Positions 16,255 to 24,559 are shown, numbered from the stretch's first letter. The stretch is 64,000 nucleotides of DNA from Cytophagales bacterium (GCA_004294445.1 REAZ01000020.1:110213-174212), one strand, 5' to 3'. A program made the numbers and translations. Notes: generated by a model from the letters alone, not told the origin.

Positions 16255-16347
16255 ATTTTTTAGGGTTTATGGCGTAAATATAGTGAGGAAATTAAAAAGA
16301 TTACATTGTGGGGAATGTAATCTTTTTTGAAAAAGGAATTTATTAGT
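16255..16347. repeat. 93-bp direct repeat, copy 2 (contains terminator hairpin)
   Basis: Perfect copy of 14364-14456. Its hairpin (16294-16307 with 16314-16327) lies just after the thioesterase stop and is probably that gene's terminator. The two copies enclose the HNH, 141-aa and MTase-NTase genes. No transposase or integrase lies between them, and the repeats are direct, not inverted. Confidence 0.95.
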
Positions 16348-16363
16348 ATTAGCCTACATTTCC

Positions 16364-16882
16364 CTAATCTTCAAAAAGTAATTTTAACTCTGTAGCTTCG
16401 TCAGGCTTCATTCTTCCTGCCAAAATGAGGCGTAACTGTCTGCGGCGGAGTGCGCCATCAAACAACTTTTTTTCATCCTCTGTTTCGGGCAAAAGTTCAG
16501 GTACATTAATGGGCGTACCCGCTTGGTCTATAGCTACAAAAGTAAGAAAAGCCCTATTAGTAAGAATTTTACTCTCCATAGAAAGATTTTCTGCAAAAAC
16601 TTCCACATATATTTCCATCGAGGAATTAAAAGCTCGTGTTACTCTTGCTTGTAGGGTTATCACGCTGCCGAGCTTGATAGGCTGATGAAACGAAATATTA
16701 TCTACCGAAGCAGTAACTACTATTCTTTGAGAATGTTTTTGTGCAGCTATTGCTCCTGCGATGTCTATGAGATGCATCATTCGCCCGCCCATGAGGTTAT
16801 GCAGAGGGTTAGTATCATTAGGAAGTACCATTTCTGTCATGGTAACTGCGGAATCTTTGGGATATTTTTGTTTTAGAGCCAT
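16364..16882 (-). CDS. acyl-CoA thioesterase (hotdog fold)
   Basis: Hydrolyses acyl-CoA to free acid and CoA in the cytoplasm. The protein has the single-hotdog signature of the YciA/acyl-CoA hydrolase family: TEMVLPNDTNPLHNLMGGRMMHLIDIAGAI is visible in segments, with the conserved Asn-Pro and the Asp of the long helix, then VVTASVDNISFHQPI. The 172-residue length is normal, with a charged C-terminal extension (about 125-172). It is transcribed alone and ends at a repeat-associated terminator. Confidence 0.92.
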   Translation of the reverse strand: MALKQKYPKDSAVTMTEMVLPNDTNPLHNLMGGRMMHLIDIAGAIAAQKHSQRIVVTASVDNISFHQPIKLGSVITLQARVTRAFNSSMEIYVEVFAENLSMESKILTNRAFLTFVAIDQAGTPINVPELLPETEDEKKLFDGALRRRQLRLILAGRMKPDEATELKLLFED

Positions 16883-16933
16883 AAAAAATAAAGGTATTAT
16901 GTATGTGTTTTTGATTAGCTTTGGCAGAATGAT

Positions 16934-17551
16934 TTATTTGCTTTTTTCAATCTTAAATCCACCTTTTTCCAGCAATTCGGAAATGCAAAAAATGATGTTC
17001 GGCATGACCTCGATTCGAGCGTCCCAGTTTACCGTCTGCCAGTCCTTGTCGGGCATGGAGATAATCGTTTTTTGCGCCCCTGTAAAAATCCAAATTACTT
17101 TTTCCACCCCAAAATCCAACAATTTTTGTGTTTTGGTGAAATAATAATCCATCTCATTTTCAAAGTTTTCCGTATCTGCTTCTATATCTACTTCTATCAA
17201 TATTTTGGGCGGAACATTGGTATAATGATTCGTTAAAGTAGTGATTTTTTTAGCTTCATAAATAGGTATATCCATAGACATATTTTCTTTCAAATTCAGA
17301 TGAATCCCCATTTTAGCACCGCCAATGATATACTCATCTGGCAAGTTTTTATTTAAAAACTTAACTATCACGCCAATAATAGCGGATTGCAAACTGCTAC
17401 TTCCAATAATTTCTTCTAAGGTTTTCTTTTTATTAAGTACATCTTTATAGCCCTTCCGATAGACGGGCTTGCCGTCTATGACCTCATAAATCAAAGAAGT
17501 AGGAATTTTCTTTGGCTTGGCAGTTTTTGCTTTTTCTTGGGTAATAAGCAT
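16934..17551 (-). CDS. Uma2-family (DUF820) endonuclease-like protein
   Basis: The fold is the restriction-endonuclease-like Uma2/DUF820 type. Characteristic are MDIPIYEAKKI (a replaced form of the usual P-D motif), PPKILIEVDIEAD with the conserved Glu, and FTKTQKLLDFGVEKVIWIF, where a Lys and Gly-Val-x-x-x-Trp follow. These families are abundant in cyanobacteria and Bacteroidota; their biological role is not established, though they are often near mobile or toxin genes. The start at 17551 sits next to the TA-flanking repeat (17567-17612), which may contain its promoter. Confidence 0.82.
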   Translation of the reverse strand: MLITQEKAKTAKPKKIPTSLIYEVIDGKPVYRKGYKDVLNKKKTLEEIIGSSSLQSAIIGVIVKFLNKNLPDEYIIGGAKMGIHLNLKENMSMDIPIYEAKKITTLTNHYTNVPPKILIEVDIEADTENFENEMDYYFTKTQKLLDFGVEKVIWIFTGAQKTIISMPDKDWQTVNWDARIEVMPNIIFCISELLEKGGFKIEKSK

Positions 17552-17566
17552 GATTTTATTCGTCTA

Positions 17567-17612
17567 TTTTCCTGCAATTTATACATTTTTTGCTTTTTGC
17601 ACAAATAAAAAA
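17567..17612. repeat. imperfect direct repeat, left side of the TumE module
   Basis: TTTTCCTGCAATTTA followed by T-rich sequence and TTTTTGCACAAATAAAAAA resembles 18303-18340, where a 7-base TTTTTGC unit is missing. The two copies bracket the two-gene toxin module. A third, shorter relative is at 32258-32284. Confidence 0.6.
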
Positions 17613-17640
17613 ACTTGCCTTTCTTTTTAAAGGGCAAGTT
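17612..17640 (+). promoter_or_regulatory. hairpin in the leader of the toxin module
   Basis: AACTTGCC (17612-17619) pairs with GGCAAGTT (17633-17640) and is followed by a T run. On the plus strand no gene ends upstream, so it may insulate the toxin pair from other transcripts or attenuate them. Confidence 0.5.
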
Positions 17641-17646
17641 TTTTTG

Positions 17647-17654
17647 TAAATTTG
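17647..17654 (+). promoter_or_regulatory. -7 box (TAAATTTG) of the toxin module
   Basis: Perfect TAnnTTTG match 20 bases before the first ATG of the pair; no clear -33 TTTG. It would give a very short leader starting near 17661. Confidence 0.4.
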
Positions 17655-17673
17655 TTTAAAATCTGAGTATCGT

Positions 17674-17940
17674 ATGACGTTGATAACCAAAACAGAATTT
17701 ATCACTATCCTTGCTAATCATTACCGTATGCAACTTAAAGAGGTCATGCTCAAACTTTTTGAGTTCCAAGATACGTATGATTGTTTGTTTATTGATTTTG
17801 AAAAAAAGTTGAAAAACGCTTCAAAAGAAAATTTTGAAGACTGGGATAATTATATGGAATGGAAAGCAAACTTCAATACCGCCAAAGACCTCAATCGTAA
17901 AATTAAAGATATAGAAAATGGACTTTTTGAGCTTGCTTAA
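17674..17940 (+). CDS. small helical protein, probable antitoxin of the TumE-type toxin
   Basis: An 88-residue, strongly helical and charged protein with no recognised domain. Its gene overlaps the following TumE-like gene by 23 bases, the arrangement typical of an antitoxin and toxin that must be made together. The known partner of TumE (TumA) is a DNA-binding helix-turn-helix protein; no helix-turn-helix is obvious here, so this may be a different antitoxin type. The antitoxin role is inferred from position. Confidence 0.65.
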   Translation: MTLITKTEFITILANHYRMQLKEVMLKLFEFQDTYDCLFIDFEKKLKNASKENFEDWDNYMEWKANFNTAKDLNRKIKDIENGLFELA

Positions 17941-18253
17941 CCAATACGACTTTGTAGTGGAAGCAGAAGTCCTTAGTAGTAGAAATTGGGAGGGAGGCTT
18001 TTACTATAAGATTAAAGTTTTGATTACAGACAAATCTACATTTTTTGCTTCTGAATATAAAGATACGATAGAACGTAATTACTCATTTCATTGGCAAGAC
18101 AAAGACAATAAATTGATTATCCGATGGGACAATGCACCACATTTTCCTGATTTATCTACTTTCCCACACCATAAGCACCTGCCAGATACCATAGAGGAAA
18201 GCCAAGAAATGACTTTACAAGAAGCATTAGCATTTATCAGGAAAGTGATGTAA
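17918..18253 (+). CDS. TumE-family toxin (DUF6516)
   Basis: A 111-residue protein with the features of the TumE toxin family: an N-terminal aromatic-rich beta region, YSFHWQDKDNKLIIRWDNAPH, then TFPHHKHLPD, and a short helical end. The string of His and Trp residues around the RWDNAPH and HHKH motifs is the conserved core. TumE-like toxins are paired with a small upstream protein, as here. The call rests on motif recognition. Confidence 0.78.
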   Translation: MDFLSLLNQYDFVVEAEVLSSRNWEGGFYYKIKVLITDKSTFFASEYKDTIERNYSFHWQDKDNKLIIRWDNAPHFPDLSTFPHHKHLPDTIEESQEMTLQEALAFIRKVM

Positions 18254-18579
18254 AATTACTTTTGTTTTTAGCAGGTTATTTATGACCATGATTTCCCTAC
18301 ACTTTTCCTGCATTTAGATATTTTTTGCACAAATAAAAAAGCATCAGAAAAACAAACAAAGTCGGCATACTTATTACAAGGTATTTGCTGTTCGCTTTCG
18401 GACATAGCGTGGTATAAAATCGCACAATTTTGATGCTACTCTTTCCAAAACAGGCAAATTAAAGTACTAATAATCAAAAAGATAAACAATATGGCACATA
18501 GCTTGATTCGCCATATACAAACTTATACTTTTGGTATTTTACATACATAAAAAATAATCGTCAAATTAATTTTACTACC
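18254..18579. other. 326-base gap after the toxin module
   Basis: Holds the right-hand repeat copy (18303-18340) and an AGCATCA/TGATGCT pair about 90 bases apart that could close a large loop. No gene was found; the rest is AT-rich. Confidence 0.5.
18303..18340. repeat. imperfect direct repeat, right side of the TumE module
   Basis: Matches 17567-17612 (TTTTCCTGCA at the start, TTTTTGCACAAATAAAAAA at the end), with a 7-base deletion and a few substitutions. The copies are about 735 bp apart. Confidence 0.6.
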
Positions 18580-18861
18580 ATGAAAAATAAAATAAACTTT
18601 CTCTCCGCTCATGAATCTTATCTATTAGGTGGATTGGCAGCAATTATAGGCATTGCCCTTTTGCCTTTGCTTTTAGGAGTATCTCTGTCCTTCGAGTTTG
18701 CCATTGTTTATTGGGTTACTGTAATTATTTTTACCATCATACTTGCTTCGTTTATCTTGTTTCGCCAAAGCAAGGAAATCAAAAAAAGTGAAGACCAAAT
18801 CCGTATGTACGAAGATATTGTAAAGAAGATGAAAAGAAAGAAAGAGCAAGCCATAAATTAA
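18580..18861 (+). CDS. small two-helix membrane protein with basic tail
   Basis: A 93-residue protein with two hydrophobic segments (about 12-33 and 38-62) followed by a charged coiled-coil-like tail rich in Lys and Glu (SKEIKKSEDQIRMYED). No family is recognised. It is separated from the toxin pair by 326 bases and from lysS by 114, so it probably stands alone. It is a convincing ORF, but small, so expression is uncertain. Confidence 0.6.
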   Translation: MKNKINFLSAHESYLLGGLAAIIGIALLPLLLGVSLSFEFAIVYWVTVIIFTIILASFILFRQSKEIKKSEDQIRMYEDIVKKMKRKKEQAIN

Positions 18862-18909
18862 TCTTATCAAATATCTTAACCTACTTTTTCTCTTTTTGCC
18901 TCAAATTTT

Positions 18910-18917
18910 TATCTTTG
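18910..18917 (+). promoter_or_regulatory. -7 box (TATCTTTG) upstream of lysS
   Basis: Perfect TAnnTTTG match 59 bases before the lysS ATG; the -33 region is T-rich but lacks a well-spaced TTTG. Confidence 0.45.
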
Positions 18918-18975
18918 CATTTTTAAAAGAATACTTTGCCCAAAGAGCAAGGCTACAATTTAGTAATTTCAAACA

Positions 18976-20694
18976 ATGCAAAATCTTAGCGAATTAGAAA
19001 TCCAACGTAGAGGGAAAAGAGAAGAACTGATGAAATTGGGGATTGACCCCTATCCCGCCGAGCTGTACGAGGTAAATGCCACAGCCAAAGACATTCTGCA
19101 AAACTACGAGCGCAGTAAGATTGACTACAAAAATATCTCGATTGCAGGCAGATTGATGGGGTTTCGCATCATGGGCAACGCTTCTTTTGCCGAGCTGCAA
19201 GACGCTACAGGGCGTATTCAGCTCTATTTTCGCCGAGATGACCTCTGCCCTACGGAAGACAAAACACTCTATAATACCGTTTTCAAAAAACTCTTAGACA
19301 TTGGCGATATTATCGGGGCAAAAGGCTACGTTTTCACTACACAGACGGGCGAAATTACCATTCATGTTACTGAATTTAAGCTACTTACAAAATCTTTAAA
19401 ACCTCTCCCTATCGTCAAAACTGACGAAGAAGGCAATGTATATGATGCCGTTACAGACGTAGAGTTTCGCTACCGTCAGCGTTATGCAGATTTGATAGTG
19501 AACCCGCAGACCAAAGATATTTTCATCAAACGAGCAAAAATTATTTCTACGATGCGGAAAGTCTTTGACGAAAAAGGCTGGCTCGAAGTAGAAACGCCAA
19601 TTTTGCAACCCATTCATGGCGGGGCTGCTGCTCGTCCGTTTAATACGCACCACAATACGCTTGATATGCCCTTGTATATGCGTATCGCTAACGAACTGTA
19701 TTTGAAGCGGTTAATTGTTGGTGGCTTTGATGGAGTGTATGAATTTGGCAAAATGTTTCGCAACGAAGGCATGGACAGAACGCACAATCCAGAGTTTACC
19801 TCTATGGAGTTGTACGTTGCCTACAAAGACTATCATTGGATGATGGAACTCACAGAGGAGGTTTTTGAAAAAGTAGCCCTTGCGCTGCACAATACTACAG
19901 AGGTAAAAGTAGGCGAAAATATCATTAATTTCCATGCTCCGTTTACCAAACTTTCTATAGTGGAAGCCATAGAAAAATATACGGGTGTAAACATTGGTAG
20001 CTATGATGAAACCCAACTTCGCCAAGTTTGCAGAGAATGGAAAATAAGTGTAGATGAAACGATGGGGGCGGGCAAATTAATAGACGAGATTTTTGGGGCA
20101 AAAGTAGAGGCAAATCTTATACAGCCCACTTTTATCATAGATTACCCTGTAGAAATGTCGCCATTGACTAAAAAGCACAGAAGTAAAATAGGTTTTGTAG
20201 AACGCTTCGAACTTTTCGTAAATGGAAAAGAAGTGGCTAATGCCTATACGGAGCTAAACGACCCGATAGACCAAAGAGAACGCTTTGAGGAGCAACTTAA
20301 ATTGGCAGCGAGAGGGGACGAGGAAGCGATGGCGATGGACGAGGATTTCTTGCGGGCTTTGGAGTACGGAATGCCACCAACTTCAGGCATAGGCATAGGC
20401 ATTGACCGACTTACGATGTTTATGACCAATAATTTGTCTATCCAAGAGGTGCTTTTCTTTCCACAGATGAAGCCTGAGCAAAAAGTAAAGTTAGCCGAAG
20501 TTGCTGATTATGTACAAATTGGAGTGCCTGAAGAAATAGTGCCTATCATACAAAAAATGGGCTTTATGACTATAGAGGAATTGAAAAAAGCAAATGCGAG
20601 TAAGATTTTTAATGACATGGGGGGAATGAGAAAAAAACTAAAATTAGAGGTAAAACTACCGAGCAAAGAAGATATTGAGAAGTGGTTAGCCTAA
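18976..20694 (+). CDS. lysS: lysine--tRNA ligase (class II)
   Basis: Charges tRNA-Lys in the cytoplasm. It has an N-terminal OB-fold anticodon-binding domain (about 55-145, ISIAGRLMGFRIMGNASF), then the class II catalytic core with motif 2 (FRNEGMDRTHNPEF) and motif 3 (GIGIGIDRL). Its C-terminus extends about 70 residues beyond motif 3 (from about 505), ending in a helical region that finishes with DIEKWLA, seen in Bacteroidota LysRS of about 570 residues. It is followed 66 bases later by a rhodanese gene. Confidence 0.98.
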   Translation: MQNLSELEIQRRGKREELMKLGIDPYPAELYEVNATAKDILQNYERSKIDYKNISIAGRLMGFRIMGNASFAELQDATGRIQLYFRRDDLCPTEDKTLYNTVFKKLLDIGDIIGAKGYVFTTQTGEITIHVTEFKLLTKSLKPLPIVKTDEEGNVYDAVTDVEFRYRQRYADLIVNPQTKDIFIKRAKIISTMRKVFDEKGWLEVETPILQPIHGGAAARPFNTHHNTLDMPLYMRIANELYLKRLIVGGFDGVYEFGKMFRNEGMDRTHNPEFTSMELYVAYKDYHWMMELTEEVFEKVALALHNTTEVKVGENIINFHAPFTKLSIVEAIEKYTGVNIGSYDETQLRQVCREWKISVDETMGAGKLIDEIFGAKVEANLIQPTFIIDYPVEMSPLTKKHRSKIGFVERFELFVNGKEVANAYTELNDPIDQRERFEEQLKLAARGDEEAMAMDEDFLRALEYGMPPTSGIGIGIDRLTMFMTNNLSIQEVLFFPQMKPEQKVKLAEVADYVQIGVPEEIVPIIQKMGFMTIEELKKANASKIFNDMGGMRKKLKLEVKLPSKEDIEKWLA

Positions 20695-20760
20695 TGTTTT
20701 TTTCGTTTTTTTTCATATTTACAACAAGAGTAAACACGCAATAAACAAATTTTAAAGAAA

Positions 20761-21075
20761 ATGGTAACAAGACTCACACCCACTCAATTTAAAGAAGCCT
20801 TAGCAAAAGAAAAAGGCACACTTATAGACGTAAGGGGTGCTTCCGAAGTGGAAGCGGGCTACATAGAAGGAGCGACAAACTACGATATTACGAATGGCGA
20901 CTTCGTAAAAGCAATGGATAGCCTCGACAAAACGAAAACCTATTATCTGTATTGCCGTTCGGGTGCAAGAAGTGGCAGGGCAGCAGATTTGCTGGTGCAG
21001 GCAGGCTTTGAGAACGTTTTTAATGTAGGTGGATTTGAAGAATTGGAAGGTGCAGGCTTTCCCGTAGCCTACTAA
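20761..21075 (+). CDS. single-domain rhodanese-like protein
   Basis: A 104-residue cytoplasmic rhodanese domain, the normal size for a stand-alone unit. The active-site loop reads YCRSGARSG, with Cys65 positioned to carry the persulfide sulfur. LIDVRGASEVEAGYIEGATN shows the usual N-terminal CH2A-type motif. Physiological sulfur acceptor unknown. It probably follows lysS on the same transcript or from its own promoter. Confidence 0.93.
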   Translation: MVTRLTPTQFKEALAKEKGTLIDVRGASEVEAGYIEGATNYDITNGDFVKAMDSLDKTKTYYLYCRSGARSGRAADLLVQAGFENVFNVGGFEELEGAGFPVAY

Positions 21076-21092
21076 ATGCAAGTTTTAGTATT

Positions 21093-21737
21093 TCAAACTT
21101 GTATCACCTTGTTTTCTGTAATGACGAACACAACGTCATGCTCTTTTGGCTGAATAGCGGCAGTGCCTGTGAAGTTGCCAAAAGCAGGCAAGTAGCCTTG
21201 TTTTTGCCCAAAATAAAAACATGGCAGACGTAGCATTTGCTTGCCTTTCCCCCGAAGGGCAACGGCGGGGTGCAGATGTCCGCAAAGGTTATAAGATTCG
21301 CCCCCGATTTGCTCGTTAGGCAGGGGAATATGAGAAAAAATAAAAGGAGCAACTTCCCAAGTTTCTTCATAGACCATGATATTATTTCTTTCGAAAAAAA
21401 CAGAAGGAATAATGTCATGGTTTCCTCTTACTAAGTTGATTGTTAGATGTTTGTAACCTGAAAGCCATTCCTCAAAAAAGTTCCAATCGCTGTTCAATTT
21501 GCTATGAAACAAATCTCCTAAGATAGTAAGACTGGCGGGCTTATATTGAGCTATCAGATAGCCAAGTAATTGCAAATCTGACTGATGGATTTGCGAAGGG
21601 ATAGGAATCCCCGCCTTACGAAAATGACCAACTTTCCCCAAATGCACATCTGCCACCAAAAGCATTTGCCTGTTTTCCCACCATATAGCGCGCTCGCTAA
21701 GTAGGCATAGTTGTTGTTTTAGAAATTCATACTGCAT
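21093..21737 (-). CDS. pdeM: PdeM-like ligase-associated metallophosphoesterase
   Basis: A calcineurin-type phosphoesterase with all metal-binding motifs: DVHLG (Asp30, His32), GDLFHS, GNHD and GHLHP. The overall sequence, starting with a strand-rich lead-in and carrying VHLGKVGHFRKAGIPIP, fits the ligase-associated DNA damage response endonuclease PdeM, usually encoded beside a Lhr-type helicase and a DNA ligase. None of these lie next to it here, so the gene is an orphan in this window. It converges on the rhodanese gene with a 17-base gap. Confidence 0.9.
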   Translation of the reverse strand: MQYEFLKQQLCLLSERAIWWENRQMLLVADVHLGKVGHFRKAGIPIPSQIHQSDLQLLGYLIAQYKPASLTILGDLFHSKLNSDWNFFEEWLSGYKHLTINLVRGNHDIIPSVFFERNNIMVYEETWEVAPFIFSHIPLPNEQIGGESYNLCGHLHPAVALRGKGKQMLRLPCFYFGQKQGYLPAFGNFTGTAAIQPKEHDVVFVITENKVIQV

Positions 21738-21789
21738 TCGTAAAGTCTAATTTTAAAATCAAAAAATATTTTACAAGAAAAAACACAAT

Positions 21790-22974
21790 TTGATGAAATC
21801 ATTATTACTTTCTATGCTATTTTTTTGTTTTTCTTCTTTTTTGAACTACAAAAGTAATATTTCCTTTTACAAAAAAATAGGAGGGACGCACTATGATGCT
21901 ACGGCAGACCTTTTAAGTACAGAAAATGGAGAAATAATTTTGGTAGGTAGGACAGATTCTTACAGCCAAGATATGAATGTAAACGTTATCAAATTGGACG
22001 AGCAAGGCAAGGTAATTTGGGATAGAACTTACGGAGGCAATGAAACCGAAGAAGCTACAGAAATTATTGCAATAAAAAGTGGTGGCTTTTTGGTGGTGGG
22101 TTATTCAGATTCGTACAGTAAAAACGACCATGAAAACGACATTTGGCTATTAAAAATAAACACAAACGGTGAAAGAGAATGGGAAAAAGCCATTCAGACA
22201 CCTGATATTATTGATGAAGCACATAGCGTAGTGGAAACTCCAGAAGGAGATTTTGTCATAGTAGGCAGCACTACGGCGATCGCTGGAGGGGTCACGCAAG
22301 CGATAATGGTCAAGGTAAGCAACAGAGGAGAAATGCTTTGGCAGAAAACTTTTGGAGGGGAAGGAAGCCGACAAGCGAACCATATTATAAGAAATGCGGG
22401 GGGATACGCCGTAGCAGGGAGTGCCGAAATTCCTAAGAAAAGATGGGATATGTGGCTATTTACTACTGATAATGAAGGAAATATGCTCTGGCAACAAAAT
22501 TATGGAGGTAGCGACAATGAAATGGGTAATGCTTTGGCGAAGAATACTGACGGCAGTTATGTGTTAGCAGGTTTTACCTATACTTTTGCTGAAGGAAGTT
22601 TGGACGCTTGGGTAGTCAAAACTAATGAGAAAGGAAGCAAACTATGGGACAAGTCTTTTGGTGGACTAAGTACAGACGAAGCCTTTGATATATTGCTTAC
22701 CAAAGAAAATAATATTCTAATTGCTGGATATTCAGATATTTACGTTCCCGATAAAAATTTTAATAATACAAGTAAAAATGGGAATGATGTATTCGTTGCG
22801 TGCTTAGACCAAAGCGGGAATGAAATATGGAAAGATTTTTTTGGCGGCATAGGGGAGCAAAGAGCCTACGGCATAGTAGAAAAAGCAGATGGCTATATAC
22901 TGGCGGGGCTTACTGACGAAGATGAAGAAAAGGCTGTAGACCACTTATTGGTTAAGATGGCAAAACCCCAGTAA
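21790..22974 (+). CDS. secreted protein with delta-60/beta-propeller-like repeats
   Basis: After a signal peptide (1-18), the protein consists of about seven repeats of roughly 48 residues. Each contains a W-x-x-x-x-G-G-like core (for example VIWDRTYGGNETEE and LWQQNYGGSDNEM) followed by a GGFLVVGYSDS-type turn. This is typical of secreted beta-propeller proteins in Cytophagales. It has no T9SS C-terminal tail, lipobox or catalytic motif. It diverges from pdeM with a 52-base intergenic region. Function unknown. Confidence 0.75.
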   Translation: MMKSLLLSMLFFCFSSFLNYKSNISFYKKIGGTHYDATADLLSTENGEIILVGRTDSYSQDMNVNVIKLDEQGKVIWDRTYGGNETEEATEIIAIKSGGFLVVGYSDSYSKNDHENDIWLLKINTNGEREWEKAIQTPDIIDEAHSVVETPEGDFVIVGSTTAIAGGVTQAIMVKVSNRGEMLWQKTFGGEGSRQANHIIRNAGGYAVAGSAEIPKKRWDMWLFTTDNEGNMLWQQNYGGSDNEMGNALAKNTDGSYVLAGFTYTFAEGSLDAWVVKTNEKGSKLWDKSFGGLSTDEAFDILLTKENNILIAGYSDIYVPDKNFNNTSKNGNDVFVACLDQSGNEIWKDFFGGIGEQRAYGIVEKADGYILAGLTDEDEEKAVDHLLVKMAKPQ

Positions 22975-22986
22975 ATATACCTTATT

Positions 22987-24090
22987 TTATTTGTTTAGGT
23001 AGCCCCACATCAGTTTGGCAGCTACTTCCGAAGCACTTGCTTCCGTTTGTATCTTTTGCCTAAGTGCCTGATAGTCTGCTAATATCTGTGTTCTATTTTC
23101 ACCTAATACCTTTGCCAACTCATTTTTTAGGGCTTTAGTAGTGATGTCATATTGGATTAACTCTTTTACTACTTCCTTGTCTGCGGAAAGATTCACCAAA
23201 GAAATATACTTTACTTTGAGTACAAACCAAGCAATGAGCATAGAAACAGGGTCGCCTTTGTAGCAAACTACCTGCGGCACATTAAAAAGCCCCGTTTCCA
23301 AAGTAGCCGTTCCCGAAGCTACTATTGCTGCCGTACTTACATGAAGCAAGTCATAAGTCTGGTCAAAAACGACCTTTACGCCCATTTTTTCTGCCAAATG
23401 ATACACTTCACGGGGCAGATTAGTTACACCCGCTACTACAAAACGGTGCGTTGGGAAAAGGTTTACCATTTTTAGCATCAGAGGAAGCAAGTTTTTCACC
23501 TCACTTTTCCTACTTCCTGCCAAAATAGCAATGATAGGTTTTTCATCTAACTGATTCTCTTTCTTGAAATTAGCATTAGGCTGAAAGGCATTGATGGCAT
23601 CAAAAAGAGGGTTGCCGACATAGTCCACGTCATAGTCAAATTTTTTGTAAAAATCCTTTTCAAAAGTCATAATACAAAACATTCTATCTACAATTTGCTT
23701 GATTTTCCATGCCCGCTTTGTATTCCACGCCCATACTTTGGGCGAAATATAGTAAAAAGTAGTATAGCCATATTTTTTTACAAATTTCGCAATGCGAAGG
23801 TTAAACCCTGCATAGTCAATTAGAATGACTACATGGGGCTGCTGCTGCAAAATATCATCTTCACACTCTCGCATGAAACGCTTGATTTTGTGCAGATTAA
23901 GCAGTACACTAACGAAACCCATGAAAGACATTTCAGCATAATGTTTTACTACTTCTGCCCCTGCTTTTTTCATCTCATCACCGCCAAAGCAACGAAACAA
24001 AGCCTTAGAGTCATGCTTTTTTAGTGCGTTGATGAGATTTGCTCCATGCAAATCGCCCGATTTCTCGCCCGCTATGAGGTAATATTTCAT
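22987..24090 (-). CDS. lpxB: lipid-A-disaccharide synthase
   Basis: GT19 glycosyltransferase that joins lipid X and UDP-diacylglucosamine in lipid A synthesis at the inner-membrane face, which supports a Gram-negative envelope. It starts YYLIAGEKSGDLHG, the family hallmark, and has SPKVWAWN, LAGSRKSEV and VASGTATLETGLFNVPQVV. Length 367 is normal. Its start overlaps the queD stop by 4 bases (ATGA-type), so the two are translationally coupled; the pairing has no obvious metabolic link. Confidence 0.97.
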   Translation of the reverse strand: MKYYLIAGEKSGDLHGANLINALKKHDSKALFRCFGGDEMKKAGAEVVKHYAEMSFMGFVSVLLNLHKIKRFMRECEDDILQQQPHVVILIDYAGFNLRIAKFVKKYGYTTFYYISPKVWAWNTKRAWKIKQIVDRMFCIMTFEKDFYKKFDYDVDYVGNPLFDAINAFQPNANFKKENQLDEKPIIAILAGSRKSEVKNLLPLMLKMVNLFPTHRFVVAGVTNLPREVYHLAEKMGVKVVFDQTYDLLHVSTAAIVASGTATLETGLFNVPQVVCYKGDPVSMLIAWFVLKVKYISLVNLSADKEVVKELIQYDITTKALKNELAKVLGENRTQILADYQALRQKIQTEASASEVAAKLMWGYLNK

Positions 24091-24503
24091 TCGCCGAAGT
24101 ATTCAACAAAATTATTATGTGTTTCGTAGAGTGTAATCGAGTGGAGTTTTGCCTTCGAAACTTTGGCTATTTCCTTTTCTAATATTTTCCAAAACTCCAT
24201 GACTATAATTTCGCAACTCGGCATCTTGCCTTCCAAGAAATCTACCTCCATGTTCAGGTTTTTATGGTCGACTTTTTCGGTAATATGCTCCTTAATAATC
24301 TTGCTCAATACTTTCAAATCTATTACACAAGCAGTATCGGGGGCGGGAATGCCCTTCACTTTGACGATTAGCTCAAAGTTATGCCCATGAAAATATTGAT
24401 TAGCACAAGCCCCAAAAACTTCTGTATTCTTTTCGTCAGACCACTTAGGATTGTAAAGCCGATGCGCGGCGTTAAAATGTTCTTTTCTACAAACGTAAAC
24501 CAT
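24087..24503 (-). CDS. queD: 6-carboxy-tetrahydropterin synthase (QueD/PTPS family)
   Basis: Converts dihydroneopterin triphosphate to 6-carboxytetrahydropterin in queuosine synthesis, or acts as a related pterin synthase. Zinc ligands are His14 (HFNAAHR) and the HGH pair (39-41); Cys33, Asp79 and His80 (VDHKNLN) form the catalytic set; Glu127 is in LYETHN. The usual T-x-E-N near residue 97 is changed to PSCEI, keeping the Glu (98). ATG 24503 gives the family-typical MVYVCRKEHF; the frame extends upstream to 24527. The gene is coupled to lpxB downstream. Confidence 0.93.
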   Translation of the reverse strand: MVYVCRKEHFNAAHRLYNPKWSDEKNTEVFGACANQYFHGHNFELIVKVKGIPAPDTACVIDLKVLSKIIKEHITEKVDHKNLNMEVDFLEGKMPSCEIIVMEFWKILEKEIAKVSKAKLHSITLYETHNNFVEYFGE

Positions 24504-24559
24504 GACGTTTTTATATTTTTTTCGCAAAGTTACGAAAAAGTATAGAAAAAAAGCATCAC

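Noticed and set aside
14364..16347. An insertion sequence bounded by the 93-bp repeats
   Set aside because: The repeats are direct, no transposase or integrase is inside, and no short target-site duplication was seen; a cassette or recombination event fits better.
17612..17640. Terminator of a plus-strand gene before the toxin pair
   Set aside because: No plus-strand gene ends upstream of it; the preceding gene is on the minus strand and starts at 17551, so it is listed as a leader hairpin.
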